A stretch of 9,344 bases of DNA from Actinomycetota bacterium (GTDB lineage Bacteria > Actinomycetota > Actinomycetes > Streptosporangiales > Streptosporangiaceae), in the NCBI GenBank assembly GCA_003140115.1, contig PLIQ01000431.1, positions 2,882 through 12,225 on the forward strand, given 5' to 3'. The translations under genes and the position numbers were made by a program. Each line of letters opens with the position of its first letter. The stretch's first letter is position 1. Of the stretch, positions 4,830 through 9,344 are shown in pieces. The notes beneath the pieces were generated by a model. The model did no database searches. It saw only the letters and a program-made list of their open reading frames with translations, and was not told the origin of the DNA.

Positions 4830-7201
4830 TGGAGCGCGGAGAGACTTTTTTCACCCGGACGAGCGTACTAGGGCGGCTCATCGCCCTCGCCGCCGTGGGC
4901 GGGGTGCTCGCCGCGGCCATGGTCATTCCGATCGTCGCCGCCACGGGGGTCCTGGTCAGGAACGAAGCCGACAAGTTCACCACGCTGTCGCTGACGGCCG
5001 AGGCCCTGCCGCAGCGGTCCGAGATCCTGGACCGGAACGGGCACCTGCTCGCCTACGTGTACGGCGTGGACGTGCCGTATTCCACCAGTTCCGGCAACGC
5101 CTCCGCGCTCGACTACTACGGCTGGGACCGGCAACCGGTGACCTACAGCCAGATCGACCAGTACATGGTCAACGCCATCGTGGCCATCGAGGACTACCGG
5201 TACTGGGTACACGGGGCGATCGACCTGCGGGGGACCATCCGCGCCGCAGTGAACGACATCGAGCACAAGCCGGTCCAGGGCGGCTCCACCATCGCCCAGC
5301 AGTACGTGAAGAACGTCCTCCTGCTGTCCGCGGAGGAGGCCAAGAACACCAAGGCCGAGCAGGCCGCGTACGCCGAGACGCTCAGCCGCAAGCTGAACGA
5401 GTTGCGCCTGGCGGTGGGCGTCGAGCACGAGTTCACCAAGCAGCAGATCCTGGCCGGGTACCTGAACGACGCGTACTTCGGCAACAACGCCTACGGGATC
5501 GAGGCCGCGGCCGAGACCTACTTCGGCACCACGGCGGACAAGCTGACCGTGACCCAGGCGGCCACGCTGGCCGGCATCGTGGAGAACCCGTCCAAGTACG
5601 ACCCGATCCAGGACCCCACGATGGCGGTGACCCGGCGCAACACCGTGCTGGCCCGGATGGCGCAGACCAACAGCGGGCTTACCGCGGCGCAGGCCAAGGT
5701 GGACGAGGCCAAGCCGCTCGGGCTGAACGTCTCGGTGCCCCAGAGCGGCTGCGAGGCCGCGTCGGTCGGCACGGCCGGCTTCTTCTGCGAGTACGTGGAA
5801 GAGGTGCTCCTGCACGACCCGGCCTACGGTGCGACGCCCCTGGACCGGGCCAAGCTGCTGTCCACTGGCGGGCTGCGGATCTACACCACCCTGGACCCGC
5901 AGGACCAGCAGGCGGCTAACCGCGCGGTGAACTACGTCGAGCCTGGGCACGACAAGTACTACAACCCGGGCCACAACGCCGACACCGAGGTCCTGGTCCA
6001 GCCGGGCACGGGGGCGATCCGGGCCATCGCCGAGAACGCCCAGTACGGTACCGGCGGGGGTCAGACCGAGATCGACTACGCGGTGAACACCGCTTACGGG
6101 GGTAGTTCCCAGGGTGTCCAGACCGGTTCCTCGTCCAAGCTGTTCACCCTGATCACCGCGCTGAAGCAGAATTACCCGTTCGGCTTCCAGCTGCACGTGC
6201 CCGGCAGCACGACGATCAACGGCTACACCAACTGCCAAGGCGGGCTGGCCGGCCAGTACAACGGCATCAACGGCGCCTACAACGTGACCAATGCCGAGGG
6301 GCCGCAGTCGGCCTCCACCCAGTCGCTGTACACCGGGACCACCCAGTCGGTCAACGTCTTCTACGCCGAGCTGGAGAAGAAGGTGGGTCTGTGCAACGTG
6401 GTGAAGACGGCCGCCTCCATGGGCGTGACCAGGGTGGACGGCACTTCCCTGCTGAGCAGTGACAAAACCCCGTACGGCACGCTGAGCTCCGCGGACAACA
6501 TCCCCTCCTTCACTCTCGGCTCGGTCGGGGTCTCGCCGCTGTCGATGGCCGCGGCCTACGCCACGGTCGCGGCCCAGGGCACCTACTGTGCGCCCGTGGC
6601 CATCACCAAGGCCGTCACGGACACCGGCGCCTCCATGCCTGTCCCGTCGGCAAACTGCCACCAGGTGCTCTCCCCCGACGTGGCCGACGCGGTCAACTAC
6701 ATCCTGCAGGGCGTCCTGACCACCGGTACCGCGGCGACCGTCGGCGGCCTGAACGGCCGCGAGGCGGCCGGCAAGACCGGCACGTCCAACGTGGCGAACG
6801 GCTACGGCACCCCGTATGCCGCCTTCGCCGGCTACACGCCCAGCCTGGTCGGCTACGTCTCGGTGTTCAACCCGGTCTCCCCGACCGTCCATGACACGAT
6901 GGGCGGGCCGAACAGCTGCTACCGGCTGGAGTTCGGCGGCCTGGACTGCCCGGGTGAGATGTTCGGGACCAATGCGCCCGCGTCAACCTGGCACATGACG
7001 TTCGACCACGCCAACCTCGGGCCGGTCAGCTACTTCGTGCCCGTCCCCGCCGACAGCCCGTTCAACAGCAAGGGCAACGGCCAGGTCGTCGTCCAGCCGA
7101 AGCCGCCCGCGAAGGGCGGCAAGGGCGGGAAGGGCGGCAACGGTAATGGCGGAGGCGGCAACGGCGGAGGCGGCAACGGGAACCCCATCCCGCTCTTCTG
7201 A
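4829..7201 (+). CDS. ponA2: Class A penicillin-binding protein (transglycosylase/transpeptidase, PonA2-like)
   Basis: A 790-aa bifunctional peptidoglycan synthase. A short cytoplasmic N-terminus is followed by one membrane anchor (about 17-43), then the GT51 glycosyltransferase domain: EDYRYWVHGAIDLRG (121-135, catalytic E121), QGGSTIAQQYVKN (150-162), RKLNE (187-191). The transpeptidase domain has SSSK with nucleophile S434, SVN (507-509) and KTGT (649-652). Substrates are lipid II and nascent glycan strands outside the membrane. Eight cysteines, all outside the membrane (308, 320, 469, 522, 587, 610, 697, 707), could form four disulfides. The C-terminus lacks the PASTA domain that M. tuberculosis PonA2 carries and ends in a Gly/Lys/Asn-rich tail (about 761-786) built of 9- and 15-bp repeats. 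The GTG at 4829 is the only plausible start; it is probably leaderless. Divergence from wblA is conserved with mycobacteria, which supports the ponA2 assignment. Confidence 0.92.
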   Translation: MERGETFFTRTSVLGRLIALAAVGGVLAAAMVIPIVAATGVLVRNEADKFTTLSLTAEALPQRSEILDRNGHLLAYVYGVDVPYSTSSGNASALDYYGWDRQPVTYSQIDQYMVNAIVAIEDYRYWVHGAIDLRGTIRAAVNDIEHKPVQGGSTIAQQYVKNVLLLSAEEAKNTKAEQAAYAETLSRKLNELRLAVGVEHEFTKQQILAGYLNDAYFGNNAYGIEAAAETYFGTTADKLTVTQAATLAGIVENPSKYDPIQDPTMAVTRRNTVLARMAQTNSGLTAAQAKVDEAKPLGLNVSVPQSGCEAASVGTAGFFCEYVEEVLLHDPAYGATPLDRAKLLSTGGLRIYTTLDPQDQQAANRAVNYVEPGHDKYYNPGHNADTEVLVQPGTGAIRAIAENAQYGTGGGQTEIDYAVNTAYGGSSQGVQTGSSSKLFTLITALKQNYPFGFQLHVPGSTTINGYTNCQGGLAGQYNGINGAYNVTNAEGPQSASTQSLYTGTTQSVNVFYAELEKKVGLCNVVKTAASMGVTRVDGTSLLSSDKTPYGTLSSADNIPSFTLGSVGVSPLSMAAAYATVAAQGTYCAPVAITKAVTDTGASMPVPSANCHQVLSPDVADAVNYILQGVLTTGTAATVGGLNGREAAGKTGTSNVANGYGTPYAAFAGYTPSLVGYVSVFNPVSPTVHDTMGGPNSCYRLEFGGLDCPGEMFGTNAPASTWHMTFDHANLGPVSYFVPVPADSPFNSKGNGQVVVQPKPPAKGGKGGKGGNGNGGGGNGGGGNGNPIPLF
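7112..7177 (+). repeat. Short tandem repeats coding the Gly-rich PBP tail
   Basis: Three 9-bp units AAGGGCGG(C/G) (7112-7138) encode K-G-G triplets. Two exact 15-bp units (7148-7162, 7163-7177) encode GGGGN. Such runs change length readily, so the tail is expected to differ between strains. Confidence 0.85.
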
Positions 7202-7223
7202 CCCGTACCGCTCTTCTGACCCG
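7190..7223 (+). repeat. 18-bp tandem duplication carrying the PBP stop codon
   Basis: CCGCTCTTCTGACCCG occurs at 7190-7205 and again at 7208-7223, an 18-bp offset. The shift keeps the frame, so the final PLF-stop is followed by PVPLF-stop, giving a second in-frame TGA at 7217-7219. Confidence 0.9.
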
Positions 7224-7237
7224 CGCCGCGGCTCGGG

Positions 7238-7249
7238 CCGGCTAGCCGG
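7238..7249. terminator. Palindrome at the convergent PBP/yqeY ends
   Basis: CCGGCTAGCCGG is a perfect 12-bp palindrome centred on the yqeY stop (TAG, complement of 7242-7244). In RNA it gives only a 4-bp stem with a CUAG loop and has no T-run, so a terminator role is doubtful; it lies in the 40-bp gap where both transcripts must end. Confidence 0.25.
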
Positions 7250-7697
7250 ATAGGCGGCGACGCACCTCGGCGGCGACGCGGGCCCCGTCGGCCCGGCCCG
7301 CGACCCGGGGGGTCACCGTCTTCATGACCTGGCCCAGGCCCGACATGCCGCTGGCGCCGGTCGCGGCGATTGCCGCGTCCACCAGGGCAGCGAGTTCGTC
7401 GTCACTGAGCTGTGCCGGGAGATAGCCGGCCAGGACTTCTCCCTCCGCGCGCTCGGCGGCCGCCTGGTCGCCGCGCCCGGCGGCACTGAACGCCTCGGCG
7501 GCTTCGCGCCGCTTCCTGGCCTCGCGGGTCAGCACCTTGACGACCTCGTCGTCGGTGAGCTCGCGGGCCGACGCGCCAGCCACCTCTTCGTTCGTGATGG
7601 AGGTGAGCGCCAGCCGCAGGGTGCGCAACCGCACCTGGTCACGGGCCCGCATCGCGGCGTTCAGGTCCGCGCGGAGTCGTTCCTTGAGTTCAGCCAC
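7242..7697 (-). CDS. GatB/YqeY domain protein
   Basis: A 151-aa protein whose length matches the stand-alone YqeY family. The opening LKERLRADLNAAMRARDQVRLRTLRLALTSITNEEV, the helical middle KVLTREARKRREAAEAFSAAGRGDQAAAERAE, the LAGYLPAQLSDDEL hinge and the ending GLGQVMKTVTPRVAGRADGARVAAEVRRRL are all characteristic. The family shares its fold with the C-terminal tRNA-binding tail of GatB, the Asp/Glu-tRNA amidotransferase subunit. A role in tRNA-linked amidation or quality control is often proposed but is not established for stand-alone members. The GTG start at 7697 has TAGGAT 7 nt upstream, which could be a -10 for a leaderless message rather than a ribosome site. It converges on the PBP gene and diverges from the metallophosphoesterase gene. 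Confidence 0.9.
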   Translation of the reverse strand: MAELKERLRADLNAAMRARDQVRLRTLRLALTSITNEEVAGASARELTDDEVVKVLTREARKRREAAEAFSAAGRGDQAAAERAEGEVLAGYLPAQLSDDELAALVDAAIAATGASGMSGLGQVMKTVTPRVAGRADGARVAAEVRRRLSG

Positions 7698-7769
7698 GAG
7701 ACCTATCCTAGGAGCGGAGACGGATCGGCCGCGGTCCGTGCATACCCTCGGTTATGGCACCATAGGTCC
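7698..7769. promoter_or_regulatory. 72-bp divergent promoter region (yqeY / metallophosphoesterase)
   Basis: On the minus strand TAGGAT (7710-7705) is a consensus-like -10 whose start point, seven bases on, would be the yqeY GTG itself. On the plus strand TACCCT (7743-7748) is a possible -10 for the metallophosphoesterase gene, giving a leader of about 14 nt. A short inverted repeat TATGG-CA-CCATA (7753-7764) lies just before the GTG at 7770 and could be an operator. No clear -35 is seen for either gene. Confidence 0.4.
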
Positions 7770-8678
7770 GTGCGACTGCCAACTCTCATTCCGGTCACCG
7801 TGGCGGTCGGCGCTGCGGCTGCCCTCGGTTACGCCGGGATCATCGAGCGGAACTGGTTCGCCCTGCGCAGGTACGAGATTCCCCTGCTGCCCCCGGGCAC
7901 CGGGCCGCTGCGCATCCTGCACATCTCCGATGCCCATCTCACCCCAGGCCGGACACGCCTGCGGTCCTGGATCCGGGATCTGGACGACCTCGAGCCGGAC
8001 CTGGTCGTCAACACCGGCGACTCGATCGCGCACCCGGAGTCGGTCCGGCCCTTCCTGGACGCGCTGGGTCCGCTGCTCGACCGGCCCGGGGTGTTCGTCT
8101 TGGGCTCCAACGACCTGTACGCGCCCGAGCCGTTCAACCCGGCGCGCTACCTGCTGGGGCCGAGTTCGACACGGCAAAAGAAGCATGAAATCGACTTGCC
8201 CTGGGAAAAGCTCCGGGACAGCATGACCGCAGCCGGCTGGCTGGACCTGGACAACCAGCGGGGCCAGCTGACCGTCGGCGGTCTCAGCATCGCGCTGGCC
8301 GGGGTCCATGACTCGCACATCAAACGCGATCGTTACGCGCAGGTGGCGGGGCCCGCGGACGCGGCGGCGGACCTGCGCCTCGGCGTCATGCACTCACCCG
8401 AGCCGCGGGTGCTCGACCAGTTCGCGGCCGACGGCTACGAGCTGCTGCTGGCCGGGCACACGCACGGCGGCCAGCTGTGCCTGCCGTGGTACGGCACCCT
8501 GGTCACCAACTGCGGGATCGACCGGAAGCGGGCCCGCGGACTGCACCGGTACCCCACCGACGGGCAGGCCTGGCTGCACGTGTCCGCCGGGCTGGGCACC
8601 TCGCCCTGGGCTCCGGCCCGGTTCGCCTGCCGCCCCGAAGCGAGCCTGCTCACCCTGGTCTCCCGCGATCCGGGCTGA
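7770..8678 (+). CDS. Membrane-anchored calcineurin-like metallophosphoesterase (Rv3683-like)
   Basis: A 302-aa protein from GTG 7770. An N-terminal hydrophobic helix (about 5-24) anchors it, probably with the catalytic domain outside or at the membrane surface. The dinuclear metal site is complete: D54 and H56 (ISDAHL), D84 (NTGDS), N114 (GSND), H208 (VMHSP), H230 and H232 (AGHTHGG). The usual GNHD/E is GSND, with N114 as the metal ligand and Asp115 at the position of the usual catalytic His; I believe this is common in this actinobacterial subgroup. The YkuE/LpxH-like family hydrolyses phosphomonoesters or pyrophosphate bonds of lipid-linked substrates, but the substrate here is unknown. It corresponds in position to Rv3683 beside ponA2, which suggests an envelope function. 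The ribosome site is weak. Confidence 0.9.
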   Translation: MRLPTLIPVTVAVGAAAALGYAGIIERNWFALRRYEIPLLPPGTGPLRILHISDAHLTPGRTRLRSWIRDLDDLEPDLVVNTGDSIAHPESVRPFLDALGPLLDRPGVFVLGSNDLYAPEPFNPARYLLGPSSTRQKKHEIDLPWEKLRDSMTAAGWLDLDNQRGQLTVGGLSIALAGVHDSHIKRDRYAQVAGPADAAADLRLGVMHSPEPRVLDQFAADGYELLLAGHTHGGQLCLPWYGTLVTNCGIDRKRARGLHRYPTDGQAWLHVSAGLGTSPWAPARFACRPEASLLTLVSRDPG

Positions 8679-8683
8679 CCCGG
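8670..8683 (+). terminator. Small hairpin over the metallophosphoesterase stop codon
   Basis: CCGGG (8670-8674) and CCCGG (8679-8683) flank the tetranucleotide CTGA, which includes the TGA stop. The stem is short and is not followed by a T-run, so termination is uncertain. Confidence 0.25.
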
Positions 8684-8748
8684 CCGGGCTCGCTGCGTCC
8701 CGGCGGATCCCCGTTCGCAGCCGTGCCCGAGCGGGTCCCTGTTTCCGC

Positions 8749-8754
8749 TAGACT
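8749..8754 (+). promoter_or_regulatory. Possible -10 element of the tRNA-Pro gene
   Basis: TAGACT fits the actinobacterial -10 and lies about 40 bp before the mature tRNA 5' end, a usual distance. No convincing -35 lies 17-18 bp upstream. The tRNA could also be processed from read-through out of the metallophosphoesterase gene. Confidence 0.4.
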
Positions 8755-8794
8755 GTCCAAGGTTCGCCTGGCACCGAGGTTGAATGCAGGGCGG

Positions 8795-8871
8795 CGGGGT
8801 GTAGCGCAGCTTGGCAGCGCGCTTCGTTCGGGACGAAGAGGCCGGGAGTTCAAATCTCCCCACCCCGACCA
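8795..8871 (+). tRNA. tRNA-Pro (anticodon CGG)
   Basis: All cloverleaf parts are visible. The acceptor stem is CGGGGTG (8795-8801) with CACCCCG (8861-8867), discriminator A8868 and an encoded CCA (8869-8871). The D arm has GCGC/GCGC, the anticodon stem is CTTCG/CGAAG, and the T arm has GGGAG TTCAAAT CTCCC. The seven-base anticodon loop TTCGGGA gives anticodon CGG (reads CCG) with G at position 37, as in proline tRNAs. CCG is a very common codon in the genes of this window. The length is 77 nt with CCA. Confidence 0.96.
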
Positions 8872-8877
8872 GGTCAA

Positions 8878-8914
8878 AGGCGATATCCGGCTCTCGGGTA
8901 TCGCCTCTTTTATA
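8878..8914 (+). terminator. Intrinsic terminator of tRNA-Pro
   Basis: Left arm 8878-8889 (AGGCGATATCCG) pairs with right arm 8895-8906 (CGGGTATCGCCT) over 12 positions, with a single U-G wobble and a 5-nt loop. CTTTTATA follows. This is a textbook Rho-independent terminator 6 nt after the CCA. Confidence 0.92.
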
Positions 8915-9223
8915 GGTGAGTGACTACCCTCGCGACAACGGCCGCCAACTTGACCTGCCTGCCTGCGCAAACGCTTGCCGGTCAGTTCTTGATGCCTGGC
9001 CACCGGGGGGAAACCCCCGCTTGACGGGGGAGGGATGCCTCATTCCTGCGGTGCATGCGCGCGGGTAGCGTGAGCTTCAGCTTCATCCCAGGGGATGTCC
9101 TACCCCGGAACGGGAACTGGACAATAGCAGGCCGGACCGGGCACGTGGCTATGCTCCCTGCGCAGGCCACATGGCACGGGCACGGCAAACGGCGCTTCGT
9201 CCATCAATGGAAAGCGATAAGAG
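8915..9223 (+). other. 309-bp stretch without a convincing gene, rich in hairpins
   Basis: Short open frames occur on both strands but have no ribosome site or family resemblance. The plus strand holds several inverted repeats. GGTCAG/CTGGCC (8980-8985/8996-9001) has one wobble. CGGGGG-GAAA-CCCCCG (9004-9019) is a perfect 6-bp stem with a GNRA-type loop. A second CGGGGG (9025-9030) could pair with the same CCCCCG. GGGTAG/CTACCC (9063-9068/9100-9105) encloses CATCC/GGATG (9084-9088/9093-9097). CCTGCGCAGG (9157-9166) is a 10-bp palindrome. TATGCT (9150-9155) is a possible -10 for the gene at 9224. It may be an untranslated leader or a small RNA; I do not recognise a known RNA family. Confidence 0.4.
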
Positions 9224-9344
9224 ATGACCCTCTCAAAGAAAGCCGACACCGCCATGTACGAAGACAACGACGACCGCTTTGAGGCAGCGCTCAGACTGGC
9301 CGAAGACGATCCAGCCCGGGGCGCCGAGGCCCTGCACAGCATCG
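9224..9344 (+). CDS. Unrecognised acidic protein, N-terminal 40 codons only (cut by window edge)
   Basis: From ATG 9224 the frame reads MTLSKKADTAMYEDNDDRFE then AALRLAEDDPARGAEALHSI and stays open to the edge. GGAAAG lies 9 nt upstream, and a TAA at 9218-9220 closes the frame just above, so the start is here or at the in-frame ATG 9254. Codons are G/C-ending as in neighbouring genes, supporting real coding. The sequence is acidic and helix-forming. The run LAEDDPARGAEALHSI resembles one turn of an alpha-helical repeat, but forty residues are too few to name a family. It is separated from the tRNA by the terminator and by the hairpin-rich stretch, so it has its own promoter. Confidence 0.6.
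   Translation, partial: MTLSKKADTAMYEDNDDRFEAALRLAEDDPARGAEALHSI

Noticed and set aside
4868..6892. Long minus-strand open frame (over 600 codons) opposite the PBP gene
   Set aside because: It is the antisense shadow of a high-GC gene: His/Arg/Gly/Val-rich, with no domain motif. The plus-strand frame has all GT51 and transpeptidase motifs.
8795..8871. tRNA-Pro as the attachment site of an integrated element
   Set aside because: No second copy of the tRNA 3' end and no integrase is visible. Only about 470 bp lies beyond, so an island further right cannot be excluded.
8980..9107. Known riboswitch such as the cyclic di-AMP (ydaO) class
   Set aside because: I compared remembered conserved segments of that class on both strands and found no match; only generic hairpins remain.
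9055..9282. Small plus-strand open frame after the tRNA
   Set aside because: No ribosome site, ordinary random composition, and it overlaps the better-supported start at 9224.
1..9344. CRISPR array, insertion sequence, phage or defence genes
   Set aside because: There are no regularly spaced repeats, transposase, integrase or nuclease motifs; repeats present are short, local tandem duplications.

Overview
The window looks like chromosomal core sequence from a high-GC actinomycete. Codons are strongly G/C-ending, GTG starts are common, a WhiB-family regulator is present, and the tRNA gene encodes its own CCA. The gene order (RidA-like protein, DUF4177 protein, two ArsA/Get3-type ATPases, WhiB-like regulator facing them, class A penicillin-binding protein, metallophosphoesterase) matches the M. 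tuberculosis Rv3678c-Rv3683 block and the Streptomyces wblA neighbourhood, as far as I recall them. The Gly-rich, PASTA-less penicillin-binding protein and the added SPFH gene suggest a non-mycobacterial actinomycete. I cannot name the genus.

Layout. At 1-1743 a leftward operon runs SPFH/band-7 membrane protein -> DUF4177 small protein (587-742) -> RidA-like protein (GTG start overlapping the previous stop) -> a truncated gene that may be a Nudix hydrolase. At 1744-1893 is a divergent control region. At 1894-4091 two ArsA/Get3-type ATPase genes overlap by ATGA and run rightward. At 4131-4433 wblA (WhiB4-type iron-sulfur regulator) converges on them. A gene-free 395-bp region (4434-4828) separates wblA from the divergent class A penicillin-binding protein gene (4829-7201). 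A GatB/YqeY gene (7242-7697) converges on that, and a metallophosphoesterase gene (7770-8678) diverges from yqeY. Then come tRNA-Pro(CGG) with a strong intrinsic terminator, a hairpin-rich stretch without a convincing gene, and the first 40 codons of an unrecognised acidic protein running off the right edge.

How it fits together. The centre is a conserved actinobacterial envelope and redox module: a paired ATPase likely to form an asymmetric heterodimer, an Fe-S regulator of the WblA/WhiB4 type, and a bifunctional peptidoglycan synthase. Gene neighbourhood suggests shared stress or envelope physiology; the sequence does not prove direct regulation.

I see no mobile element, CRISPR array, phage gene or clear new defence system. 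The most unusual signals are small-scale: three short tandem duplications (two across stop codons, one inside a coding linker), a hairpin that would sequester the Shine-Dalgarno of the ATPase operon, -10-like hexamers placed exactly for leaderless transcripts, and a set of competing hairpins after the tRNA.
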